The notes under the pieces are model-generated. The model was not told the DNA's origin, ran no database searches, and worked only from the letters and a program-made list of their open reading frames with translations. A program made the translations under genes and the position numbers. From Flavobacteriia bacterium (GTDB lineage: Bacteria > Bacteroidota > Bacteroidia > Flavobacteriales_D > Crocinitomicaceae): DNA of 64,000 nt. Positions 52,828-62,562 of the stretch are shown here, one piece after another; within the stretch, counting starts at the first letter, position 1; each line of letters begins with the position of its first letter. Location: the NCBI GenBank assembly GCA_009924735.1, contig RFQZ01000009.1, positions 1 through 64,000 of the forward strand. Direction: 5' to 3'.

Positions 52828-54869
52828 AATTTAAGGATGGCCATTTCTGTCAACAAAAACAACACGGAAAGCCATACAAATATACGCCAATAGGTGCTTG
52901 GTTTGTCAAGGGTGACCTCCATGGCACTGGGACCATTTTTTAAGGTGCTGAAGGACATGTTTTTCACGCCTTTTTTCTCAAGCATGCTTTCAATTTCTTC
53001 TTGGGTAAAAGTTTGCATGTCCGACTCCAGTCGATTTAAGTTGAGGGCTATTTTGGCAAAAGGATTTTCGTCTTTCAATGCGTAAATTCCTTCTTTCAGA
53101 ATTTCATTTGCGATTGGATTGTTGAGTTGGATTTGGGTGATGCCATTGTCTTGAACCTGTCTGGGAATGAATGCGGATTTGTTTTGATCCAATAAGGTTA
53201 TAGGTAAATCATCGGTTGCCATGCTTTCGATGCTAAAGCCAGCGGATTTCCCGATGGTGAAATAAAGGGGGAGGGCTTTAAGGCTCAACTCAGCGCTGCG
53301 AAGCAATATGGATGGAAAAATCGCATTGTCAGTGATGGAACCAAATTCAGGTTGTAAGGGAGTGGTTAACATGAAGAAATTTCCTTTATCCTTTGTTTGT
53401 AAAAACAAAGGGAGGTTGTTGCGCATTTTGAGAAGAACTTTAGCCTCTGATTGCTTGATGTTTCGAATGGAATAGGCTTTTTTGATGAGAGGGAGGTTTA
53501 GGTTTTTTCTTTCGTTTTCAAACATTCCTTTGAAGAAAATGCTCTTGTAGTCTATGTCTGCCACTTGATTTCCATTGGAAGTAAACGTTTGCAGGTTTGG
53601 CAATCCAAATTGTGATAGAAATGTTTTGTAATCTGATGGGTTAATTTGATTTCCAGGAATTAAAAACACACTGCCACCATTCTTGTAAAATTGATGAATC
53701 ATTTCGCCAAAGCCACTCGGGAGTTTATTTAGCCCATTCAAGACAAGCAAGTCAACTTGTCGAAGGTCTCTTTGGTTGCATTGAAATTGATTGAGCTCTT
53801 TGTATTTATAGAATCCTTCGACATCGTATACTTTTCCTATTTTTTCGACTGCATTTTCTCCATTTACAACGAGGATGTTTCCAAAGCTGGAAATTTGATT
53901 TACAAAATAGAAGTCATCATCCCAAAGTACGTTTCTGTCTGAGATGGAAATTTTCCCTTCAATGTAGCCATTGTTGTTTGGTGTGAAATAGATGCTTCCA
54001 ATGGCATTTGAATGGGCGAGAATGTCCAAGTTTGCCATGCGTTTTTGGTTTCCGAAAGTCACATTGATGTTGCAATCTTTGCTGTCCTCATCGCCTTCAT
54101 TTACAGCCCGGTAAAAGATTTGACACTGTTGACCAGCACGGTGAACGGGACTTTCCATCCATACGGAATCAATGTAAAGGTTGTCTTGTTTTTGGGGCAC
54201 GCATTGAATCAGGTGGTATTTTGAGGGATGGGATGGGTTTAATTCATTTACAAGTGTTGTAGATTGTTGAAAATCGGATAAAATCACCTTGTCAATGCTT
54301 CCAATGCGCATTTCTTCAGCGTGGTATTGGTCGAGAAATTCATCTTGCCAGTTGAGAACTTCTCCCAATTTTCGAGGGGATCTGTTGTAATCAATTTTAT
54401 CTAAGTATTGAAAGGCGGTGGCTTTGGTGTGTAGGATTCTTTCTTCTCCGGACAAGGCATTCGTAAAAATTAGAAATCGGGTGTTTGAATTGCTTTGTTC
54501 TACAATGTTTTTGGCATATTCCCGGATTTCTGACAGCAATTCCCCTTCGGTTCCTTTTGCGCTCATTGAGTATGAGTTGTCAAGGTAAATGGATACGACT
54601 GGAATTCCTTGTGTAGATGTTTGTTGGGTGTCGTTAACGTAAGGTTGTGCAAAGGCGAATACAATGCAAGCGAAGGCAAGGATTCTGGTGGCGAGGATAA
54701 GCCAACGTTTGATTTTTTTTACCGATTTTTTTTTCTCATCTAATTGGAGGATAAACTTTAAGGAAGGGAAATAAAGCTTTTTATACCTCCTAAAATGAAA
54801 CAAGTGGATAATGATGGGTATGCCTATTAAACTGAGGAACCATAAGTAGCTTGGGTGGACAAAAGACAT
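52818..54869 (-). CDS. BatA-domain/VWA-like membrane protein
   Basis: N-terminus MSFVHPSYLWFLSLIGIPIIIHLFHFRRYKKLYFPSLKFI..., BatA-type double-TM signature, then VSIYLDNSYSMSAKGTEGELL, a VWA MIDAS-like segment. Confidence 0.85.
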   Translation of the reverse strand: MSFVHPSYLWFLSLIGIPIIIHLFHFRRYKKLYFPSLKFILQLDEKKKSVKKIKRWLILATRILAFACIVFAFAQPYVNDTQQTSTQGIPVVSIYLDNSYSMSAKGTEGELLSEIREYAKNIVEQSNSNTRFLIFTNALSGEERILHTKATAFQYLDKIDYNRSPRKLGEVLNWQDEFLDQYHAEEMRIGSIDKVILSDFQQSTTLVNELNPSHPSKYHLIQCVPQKQDNLYIDSVWMESPVHRAGQQCQIFYRAVNEGDEDSKDCNINVTFGNQKRMANLDILAHSNAIGSIYFTPNNNGYIEGKISISDRNVLWDDDFYFVNQISSFGNILVVNGENAVEKIGKVYDVEGFYKYKELNQFQCNQRDLRQVDLLVLNGLNKLPSGFGEMIHQFYKNGGSVFLIPGNQINPSDYKTFLSQFGLPNLQTFTSNGNQVADIDYKSIFFKGMFENERKNLNLPLIKKAYSIRNIKQSEAKVLLKMRNNLPLFLQTKDKGNFFMLTTPLQPEFGSITDNAIFPSILLRSAELSLKALPLYFTIGKSAGFSIESMATDDLPITLLDQNKSAFIPRQVQDNGITQIQLNNPIANEILKEGIYALKDENPFAKIALNLNRLESDMQTFTQEEIESMLEKKGVKNMSFSTLKNGPSAMEVTLDKPSTYWRIFVWLSVLFLLTEMAILKFWK

Positions 54870-54922
54870 CGTTCAAAAATACAAAAATGAAATCGTTTCG
54901 TAACAACTAATTTATGCGAAAT

Positions 54923-54950
54923 AAAAAACCCTGATGCAATGACCAGGGTT
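54923..54950 (-). terminator. Intrinsic terminator for the minus-strand TPR gene
   Basis: AACCCTG(54927-54933)-atgcaatgac-CAGGGTT(54944-54950); A-tract at 54923-54928 is a U-tract on the minus strand. Confidence 0.75.
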
Positions 54951-54958
54951 GAATTTGA

Positions 54959-56086
54959 TTATTTTAAGGCTTCCCACTGTTTTTTGAGGGCTGCCGATTT
55001 CACTTCGTCCTCAAGCAAGTAGTAGGTTTTCCATGCTACTTCGAGTGCCATTTTATCTTCAGGGAATCTTTTGATAAAAGGGTCGAGTTTTGTTGTGATG
55101 CGGATTAGGATGTCTTTTGACATTTTATACAAAACATCAATCTTAGGGTCATTCATTTTTAGATCGCTAGCCTCGTTTGAAACATCACGAGACCAGTTAA
55201 ACATAAACGTACCGTATTGATTGATTGCGTCCGAATTGTTTGTGTCAAGTTTGATTGCGCGAAGGTACGCTTCTTCAGCTCTTGTGTATTGTTTCATGTC
55301 ATGTAATGAATTTCCAAGTACAAGGTAGATTTGAAGGTTTGTAGAATCAAGGTTGATGGCATCCGTTAGGTATTTTTCCAAATTGGCATTGTCTTTTTTC
55401 TGAATGTTCAGATTGATCATTGGAATGATGATGTCAATGTTTTTCGGGATGGTTTGAAATACTTCATTTCCTAAGACTGTAGCAGCTTCGTACTCCTTCA
55501 TTTTCATCAATGTGTCCATAGCTCTATAAAAGCTGAGGGTTGTATTTGATGCATATTCAGGAATCGTCAATGAAGCGTATTTGGCAATGCTATAAGCCTC
55601 CATAAAGGTTTTTGTAGCATCGACAAATTGTTTTTTGTTGAATTCGTCGTTTCCTCTTTCTGAGACTACGATCGCACTGTTATTGAAAAAATCAATCAAA
55701 CCTTTCTTTTCTTTCGCTTTTGGATTGTTCATAACGGCTTGCGTGCTTTCAATCACTTTGGATTCGTACTCCATCATGGTTTTAGCTTCAGGAACGCTTT
55801 TGTTGATTTTAGCTTCAATTCGATTTATTTCCATTAAAGAATAATAAATCTTAGCCCTGATGTCATGCATGTTAGATTTAGTGGCTGTTTCTGTGTTTAC
55901 AGCGGCCAAATCAATGTATGCTTTTGCTTCATTAAGAATCTTTTTTGAAGGTTCCAATCCATCTGCAAGGTTGAGTTTTTTGAACTTCAAAATGGCATCG
56001 GTGACGTTTGAACCTTGCGCAAAAAAAGCTTGGTTAAAAACCAAAGAGGCCAAAAAGAGAAGGGCAAAAAATTTGAGGTTTTTCAT
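54959..56086 (-). CDS. Tetratricopeptide repeat secreted protein
   Basis: ATG at 56086 gives signal peptide MKNLKFFALLFLASLVFNQAFFAQG; TPR motifs (LQIYLVLGNSLHDMKQYTRAEEAYLRAIKLDTNN). The ORF-track upstream extension overlaps gyrA and is not supported. Confidence 0.88.
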   Translation of the reverse strand: MKNLKFFALLFLASLVFNQAFFAQGSNVTDAILKFKKLNLADGLEPSKKILNEAKAYIDLAAVNTETATKSNMHDIRAKIYYSLMEINRIEAKINKSVPEAKTMMEYESKVIESTQAVMNNPKAKEKKGLIDFFNNSAIVVSERGNDEFNKKQFVDATKTFMEAYSIAKYASLTIPEYASNTTLSFYRAMDTLMKMKEYEAATVLGNEVFQTIPKNIDIIIPMINLNIQKKDNANLEKYLTDAINLDSTNLQIYLVLGNSLHDMKQYTRAEEAYLRAIKLDTNNSDAINQYGTFMFNWSRDVSNEASDLKMNDPKIDVLYKMSKDILIRITTKLDPFIKRFPEDKMALEVAWKTYYLLEDEVKSAALKKQWEALK

Positions 56087-56087
56087 G

Positions 56088-58664
56088 TTATTCATTTTCG
56101 TTGTTTTCAATGTTTTCATCTGTCTCTTCAACATCCGTTCCATCTTCTTCTTCCAAAACAATTCCCGTGTTGTCAGCTTCGATGATTTCTTCATCTTCGG
56201 CGTCTTCGCTTCTTGGAACATGTGCTATGGCTGCAATTTCTGCAGAGCCTTTGAGGTTGATTAATTTCACTCCTTGTGCTGCCCTTCCCATCGTTCGGAT
56301 GGTATCGATGTGCATTCTAATGGTAACCCCGCTTTTGGTGATTATCATTAAATCATCTTCATCAAATACATTCTGAATCGAGAGCAATTTACCCGTTTTA
56401 TCTGTAATATTCAAAGTTTTCACCCCTTTTCCACCGCGGTTTGTGATGCGATAAACAGGTTCTTTGTCCTCCGGATCATTCAAATAGGTGCGTTTTCCAA
56501 ATCCTTTTTCCGACACCACCAAGATGGTTGAGAATACATCCTCTACGCAAATCATTCCAATAACTTCATCGGTTTCAGTAGTTAACGTAACCCCACGTAC
56601 ACCAGAGGCATTTCTTCCCATAGGTCTTACATTGGCTTCGTTGAATCGAATGGCTCTTCCTGCTGAAGTTGCCAATACAATCTCGTTCGTTCCATTGGTA
56701 AGTTTTGCTTCGAGTAATTCATCGTTTTCACGGATGGAGATGGCATTGATGCCATTTGTTCTTGGTCGAGAGTACGCTTCCAAGGATGTCTTTTTGATAA
56801 CCCCTTGTTTGGTACACATGATAATGAAGTTGTTGTTGATGTACTCACTGTCTGTCAGGTCTTGCACTTTGACATAGGCTTTAACCTTGTCGTCTTGAGG
56901 AATGTGTATCAAGTTTTGAATGGCTCTTCCTTTTGCAAGTTTGTTCCCTTCAGGAATTTCGTATACACGCATCCAGAAACAACGTCCTTTCTCGGTGAAG
57001 ATCAATAGGTAATTGTGATTGGTAGCTACAAAAAGATGTTCCAAGAAGTCTTTGTCGCGTGTGGTGGATCCTTTAGATCCCATTCCGCCACGGTTTTGAA
57101 CCTTGTATTCTGCTAAATTGGTACGTTTAATATAACCTGCATGCGAAATGGTAATGACTACTTCTTCGTCTGCAATTAAATCCTCCATTCTCATTTCTGA
57201 GGCTGCGTATTCAATTCTAGAGCGACGGGCATCTCCATATTTGTTTCGAATGTCAATCAATTCATCCTTGATGATTTGCATTCTTCGGTCTTCGTTTGCC
57301 AGAATGTCTTTCAAGTCAGTAATCAACAACATTAACTCATCAAATTCTGCACGAAGTTTATCTTGCTCGAGTCCTGTTAACTGACGAAGTCTCATGTCGA
57401 CTATCGCACGTGTTTGAATTTCACTCAACCCAAAACGTTCAGAAAGTCGCTCACGAGCGTGATCTGGACTGTCGGATGCCTTAATGATTTCAATGACTTC
57501 ATCTATGTTATCGGAGGCAATGATCAATCCTTCTAAGATGTGCGCGCGTTCTTCCGCTTTTCGCAATTCAAACTTTGTACGTCGAACCACGACTTCATGT
57601 CTGAAAAGTATGAATTGGTCGATGATTTGACGCAAGTTGAGCATGCGCGGTCTTCCGTCAACCAAACAAATGTTATTAACTGAAAAAGAGGTTTGTAGGG
57701 CAGAAAACTTGTATAATTTATTCAGTACAACGTTCGCAATTGCCTCTCTTTTGATTTCAACCACGATGCGCATTCCGTTTCGGTCGGATTCATCTCTTAA
57801 ATCGGAGATTCCTTCAATCTTTTTGTCGTTTACCAATTCGGCGATTTTCTTAATCATCTCCGCCTTGTTCACTTGGTAAGGAATTTCGGTAATGATGATT
57901 TGTTCGCGACCATTGGCCTCTTCAATCTCCGCTTTTCCACGGATGACAATTCTTCCACGTCCCGTAAGTAAAGCATCACGCACCCCTTCGTATCCGTAAA
58001 TGATACCTCCTGTTGGGAAATCTGGTGCTTTTACATAGGTAATAAGTGTCTCGTCATCGAGTTCTTTGTTCTCAATTACCGCGATGATTCCGTCCACGAC
58101 TTCGGTTAAGTTGTGCGGTGCCATGTTTGTGGCCATACCAACCGCAATACCCGATGCACCGTTGATCAATAGATTCGGTATTTTGGTAGGCATAACACTT
58201 GGCTCCTCCAAACTGTCGTCAAAATTCGGTCTGAAGTCGACGGTTTCTTTGTCCAAATCTTCCAACATCTCCTCGGCAATCTTTTTAAGCCTTGCTTCCG
58301 TGTAACGCATCGCCGCTGGACTGTCTCCATCTACAGAACCGAAGTTTCCTTGTCCGTCTACCAATGGGTAACGCAACGACCACTCTTGGGCCATCCTTAC
58401 CATTGTGTCATATACTGAGCTGTCACCATGTGGGTGGTATTTACCCAAAACTTCCCCCACGATTCTCGCTGATTTCTTGTGTGGACGATTGGAGTATACC
58501 CCTAAATCTTGCATCCCATAAAGTACCCTTCTGTGTACAGGTTTAAAACCATCTCTTACATCTGGCAACGCCCTTGAAACAATTACCGACATCGAATAAT
58601 CGATGTAAGCAGATTTCATTTCATCTTCAATGTTTATTTGAATTATTTTCTCTCCTTCTGCCAT
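56088..58664 (-). CDS. gyrA: DNA gyrase subunit A
   Basis: [76 protein letters not shown] Ser and Asp retained. Confidence 0.98.
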   Translation of the reverse strand: MAEGEKIIQINIEDEMKSAYIDYSMSVIVSRALPDVRDGFKPVHRRVLYGMQDLGVYSNRPHKKSARIVGEVLGKYHPHGDSSVYDTMVRMAQEWSLRYPLVDGQGNFGSVDGDSPAAMRYTEARLKKIAEEMLEDLDKETVDFRPNFDDSLEEPSVMPTKIPNLLINGASGIAVGMATNMAPHNLTEVVDGIIAVIENKELDDETLITYVKAPDFPTGGIIYGYEGVRDALLTGRGRIVIRGKAEIEEANGREQIIITEIPYQVNKAEMIKKIAELVNDKKIEGISDLRDESDRNGMRIVVEIKREAIANVVLNKLYKFSALQTSFSVNNICLVDGRPRMLNLRQIIDQFILFRHEVVVRRTKFELRKAEERAHILEGLIIASDNIDEVIEIIKASDSPDHARERLSERFGLSEIQTRAIVDMRLRQLTGLEQDKLRAEFDELMLLITDLKDILANEDRRMQIIKDELIDIRNKYGDARRSRIEYAASEMRMEDLIADEEVVITISHAGYIKRTNLAEYKVQNRGGMGSKGSTTRDKDFLEHLFVATNHNYLLIFTEKGRCFWMRVYEIPEGNKLAKGRAIQNLIHIPQDDKVKAYVKVQDLTDSEYINNNFIIMCTKQGVIKKTSLEAYSRPRTNGINAISIRENDELLEAKLTNGTNEIVLATSAGRAIRFNEANVRPMGRNASGVRGVTLTTETDEVIGMICVEDVFSTILVVSEKGFGKRTYLNDPEDKEPVYRITNRGGKGVKTLNITDKTGKLLSIQNVFDEDDLMIITKSGVTIRMHIDTIRTMGRAAQGVKLINLKGSAEIAAIAHVPRSEDAEDEEIIEADNTGIVLEEEDGTDVEETDENIENNENE

Positions 58665-58701
58665 GTTATTTAATATTCCGTGTTCATTATTTTGTAAAAA
58701 G

Positions 58702-58709
58702 CAAAGATA
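58702..58709 (-). promoter_or_regulatory. TATCTTTG -7 box upstream of gyrA
   Basis: CAAAGATA on + strand in the divergent gyrA/clpC intergenic region; matches TAnnTTTG. Confidence 0.45.
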
Positions 58710-58843
58710 ACCATATCGCTAAGGATAAAATCAATGTTAAGAATAAATTACTAACAAAAAGAGACTTTTTATGTGGAAAAGTTGGGATTAAAAACCCTTC
58801 GATTTACTTGTTGGCTAAACGTACCGTAAATAAAATTTAACCT

Positions 58844-58851
58844 TATATTTG
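58844..58851 (+). promoter_or_regulatory. TATATTTG -7 box upstream of clpC
   Basis: Matches TAnnTTTG, 17 nt upstream of the ATG at 58869. Confidence 0.45.
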
Positions 58852-58868
58852 TCGATATTTACATTATT

Positions 58869-61134
58869 ATGGAAGCTAAGTTTTCACCACGCGTGAAAGA
58901 TTTGATTCGGATCAGTAGGGAAGAGGCGATTCGTCTTAAGAGTGAATTTGTAGCTCCTGAACATTTGTTGTTGGCTTTGCTCAAATTAAATGAAGGCAAG
59001 GGACATAAATTATTGGTGGAATTCGACATCTCCTTTGAAGTTTTGGAGAAAGAGCTTACCAAGATTTTAAAACAAACGGGGCATCCAACGGGTTTTGTGC
59101 CCACGAGTCTTCCTCTTCTAAAACAAACTGAGAAAATCATTAAACAATCCTTCCTTGAATCGAAACTGTTTAAAGCACAGGTTATTGGTACAGAGCACAT
59201 TTTGCTAACCATTTTAAAACACGAGGATTGTGCGGCTTGTAAAATATTAAACAAGTACGGAATCCTTTATGAGAACACGAAAGATGAATATGAAACCATG
59301 ATAGACGAAAAAAAGACACCTAGGGCAGAATTCCCTGGAAGCAATGATGAGGATGAAACGACTTCCACACCGAGAAAACCGACAGATTCAAAATCCAAAA
59401 CACCTGTGTTGGATAATTTTGGTCGCGATTTAACAAAAATGGCTGAGTTGGGAAGACTTGATCCCATTGTTGGAAGAGAAAAGGAGATTGAGCGCGTAAG
59501 TCAAATCTTATCGAGAAGAAAAAAGAACAATCCCATACTTATTGGTGAACCGGGCGTTGGTAAAAGTGCCATCGCAGAAGGTCTTGCCTTGCGAATCGTT
59601 CAGCGCAAAGTTTCAAGAATCCTATTCGACAAAAGGGTGGTTTCGTTGGACTTGGCTTCGTTGGTCGCGGGTACAAAATACCGTGGTCAATTTGAAGAGC
59701 GTGTAAAAGCAGTCATGCAAGAGTTGGAAAAAAATCCAGACATCATTTTGTTCATCGATGAAATCCATACCATTATTGGCGCGGGAAGTGCCAGTGGATC
59801 GCTCGACGCTTCAAATATGTTTAAGCCAGCGTTGGCAAGAGGAGAGCTTCAAGCAATTGGCGCGACAACCTTAGACGAATACCGTCAATACATTGAGAAG
59901 GATGGCGCATTGGAGCGAAGGTTTCAAAAAGTAATTGTTGAACCAACCTCCATTGAGGAAACCATTCAGATTCTAACGAACATCAAAGAAAAGTATGAAG
60001 ACCACCATTCGGTAACCTACACTCCGGAAGCCATCGCTGCCTGTGTGAAGTTAACCGAACGTTACATTACCGATCGTCATTTGCCAGACAAAGCCATCGA
60101 TGCATTGGACGAAGTGGGATCAAGGGTACACATTACCAACATCAATGTTCCTAAAGAAATTGTAGCGCTTGAAGCGGAAATAGAAAGCATAAAAGCAAAG
60201 AAAAGTGAGGTTATCAAAGCTTCCCAATATGAAAAAGCCGTAGAATACCGCGACGCTGAAAAGAAATTGACTGATGTATTAGAAGAGGAGAAGAAAAAAT
60301 GGGCAGAGGCTTCTAAAAACAACAAAATCACGATTACCGAAGAGGATGTCGCAGAAGTTGTTTCCATGATGAGTGGGATTCCATTGACTAAAGTGAATCA
60401 ATCCGAATCAGGGAGATTGGTAAACATGGCCGATTCGCTGAAAGGAAAAGTAATTGGACAAGATGAGGCCGTCGCAAAAGTCGTTAAGGCGATACAAAGA
60501 AACCGAGCAGGACTTAAAGATCCCAACAAACCCATTGGTTCATTCTTTTTCCTTGGACCCACAGGTGTTGGAAAAACACAATTGGCAAAAGTACTTGCGA
60601 AATATTTGTTTGATTCCGACGACGCTTTGATCCGAATCGACATGTCAGAGTACATGGAGAAATTTAGCATTTCTCGTTTGGTAGGAGCACCTCCAGGGTA
60701 TGTCGGTTATGAAGAAGGCGGGCAATTAACTGAGAAAGTTAGAAGAAAACCATATTCCATCATCTTATTAGATGAAATCGAAAAAGCTCATCCTGATGTA
60801 TTCAATTTGTTATTGCAAGTTTTGGATGACGGACACATGACAGATGGTATTGGAGAAATTGTACATCCGTATCAAGTCACTTGGTTATACTGTTGTATTG
60901 TCCGAAAAAGCCAAGGATTTTATATTAGAGCGGGGATACGATGAGAAGTTTGGTGCACGTCCCTTGAAAAGAGCCATTCAAAAATTCATCGAAGACCCAC
61001 TTGCTGAAGGCATTATCAACTCGGATTTACACGATGGTGATGTAATTGAATTGGATAAAGAAGATGGCAAAGAGGAGCTAACCTTGAATGTAAAGAAGGT
61101 TAAGCCTAAGAAGCCAAGTTCCAAAAAGGATTGA
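58869..61134 (+). pseudogene. clpC: ATP-dependent Clp protease ATP-binding subunit ClpC, disrupted by an internal deletion plus frameshift near 60840-60855
   Basis: 58869-60944 encodes Clp_N and AAA1 plus AAA2 up to [29 protein letters not shown]-terminal [52 protein letters not shown] lies in another frame (60844-61134). The AAA2 segment with sensor 1 and the arginine finger is absent. Confidence 0.85.
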
Positions 61135-61162
61135 TTGCAGTAACTGCAAATGTTAGTATATA

Positions 61163-61190
61163 AAAAAAGGGGTCGTAAGACCCCTTTTTT
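61163..61190. terminator. Bidirectional intrinsic terminator between clpC and a convergent PLP-enzyme gene
   Basis: Perfect 12-bp stem AAAAAAGGGGTC-GTAA-GACCCCTTTTTT. Confidence 0.92.
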
Positions 61191-61210
61191 AATGCTTAAA
61201 AATCCTAAGG

Positions 61211-62458
61211 TTATACCTTGGCGATTTCATCGCTCATGTATTCTCCAGCTTTTAGTTTTCCAACAATTTTCGAAAAACATTCAATGGTATACCTTACGTC
61301 TTCAAGTGTATGAACTGCGGTCGGAATCAATCGTAAAATGATCATTCCTTTCGGTACAACAGGATACACTACCATGGAGCAGAATACATTGTAATTTTCT
61401 CGTAAGTCATAAATCAAGTTGGTTGACTCAGGAATAGACCCGTTTAAATAAACCGGTGTTACGCAGGTGTTTGTTGGTCCGATGTCAAATCCTTCAGCTT
61501 TCAATCCGCTTTGCAACGCACGGGTAATTTCCCAAAGTTTGTCTTTTAGCTCGGGCATGGTGCGCATGAGTTCCAATCTTTTCAAGGCACCAACGACCAA
61601 AGGCAGGGGCAAAGCTTTTGCAAAGATTTGTGAACGCATGTTGTATCGTAAATATTCAACGACTTGGGCATCGCTTGCTACGAATCCTCCAATTAATGCA
61701 AATGATTTTGCAAACGTTCCAAAGTAGATGTCAATCTCATCTTGAACGCCTTGTTCTTCACCTGTACCAGCACCTGTAGCACCTAAGGTTCCGATGCCAT
61801 GGGCATCGTCTACGAATAATCTGAAGTTGAACTTTTGTTTCAAGGCAGCAATCTCTTTCAATTTTCCTTGGTCACCGCGCATTCCAAATACACCTTCGGT
61901 GATTACTAAGATTGCCCCACCTGTTTCATTTGTTAATTTCGTTGCGCGTTCCAATTGTTTCTCACAATCTTCAACGTCGTTGTGTTTGAATACAAATCGT
62001 TTACCCATGTGAAGACGAACACCGTCCAAAATACAAGCGTGGGATTCTGCATCGTATACAATCACATCGTGGCGGTCCACCAAACAGTCAATGGCTGAAA
62101 CCACCGCTTGGTATCCGAAATTTACAAGAATGGCATCTTCTTTAGATTCGAAATCTGCCAATTCACGTTCAAGTTGCTCGTGATAATTCGAATTCCCGCT
62201 CATCATTCTTGCGCCCATGGGCATTGCGAAACCAAAGGATTTGGCTGCCATTTCATCTGCTTGACGAACTTCAGGGTGATTCGCAAGCCCAAGGTAATTG
62301 TTCAATGACCAATTCAATTTTTCAACCCCTCGAAACACCATGTGCGGACCAATGTCACCCTCTAATTTAGGGAATGTAAAATAGCCATGAGATGCCTTTG
62401 CATGCATTCCAATGGGACCTCTGTTCGCTTTGATTTTTTCAAAAATATCGGCTGCCAT
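61211..62458 (-). CDS. Alpha-oxoamine synthase family PLP enzyme (serine palmitoyltransferase / 2-amino-3-ketobutyrate CoA ligase-like)
   Basis: NWSLNNYLGLANHPEVR, GARMMSGNSNYHEQLE, VDDAHGIGTLG, FGTFAKSFALIGGFVA. ATG at 62458 (MAADIFEKIKANRGPIG) preferred over the track start at 62491. Confidence 0.9.
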   Translation of the reverse strand: MAADIFEKIKANRGPIGMHAKASHGYFTFPKLEGDIGPHMVFRGVEKLNWSLNNYLGLANHPEVRQADEMAAKSFGFAMPMGARMMSGNSNYHEQLERELADFESKEDAILVNFGYQAVVSAIDCLVDRHDVIVYDAESHACILDGVRLHMGKRFVFKHNDVEDCEKQLERATKLTNETGGAILVITEGVFGMRGDQGKLKEIAALKQKFNFRLFVDDAHGIGTLGATGAGTGEEQGVQDEIDIYFGTFAKSFALIGGFVASDAQVVEYLRYNMRSQIFAKALPLPLVVGALKRLELMRTMPELKDKLWEITRALQSGLKAEGFDIGPTNTCVTPVYLNGSIPESTNLIYDLRENYNVFCSMVVYPVVPKGMIILRLIPTAVHTLEDVRYTIECFSKIVGKLKAGEYMSDEIAKV

Positions 62459-62562
62459 AATGTATAGACGTGTTAAAGTAAGTTTCAGCAAAAATAAGGC
62501 TAATGAGTATTTAAGACAAAGACCGAAGTTTATTTTATCAACACCAATCGTCTGAAAACGTC

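Noticed and set aside
54959-56221. Long form of the TPR gene (45-aa N-terminal extension [26 protein letters not shown]...)
   Set aside because: The extension is out-of-frame gyrA sequence; the signal peptide begins at ATG 56086.
57400-58664. Fluoroquinolone-resistance mutation in gyrA
   Set aside because: The QRDR reads [17 protein letters not shown] with the usual Ser and Asp retained.
60844-61134. 96-aa ORF as an independent gene
   Set aside because: Its sequence is the C-terminal AAA2/D2-small domain of ClpC, so it is a fragment of the disrupted clpC.
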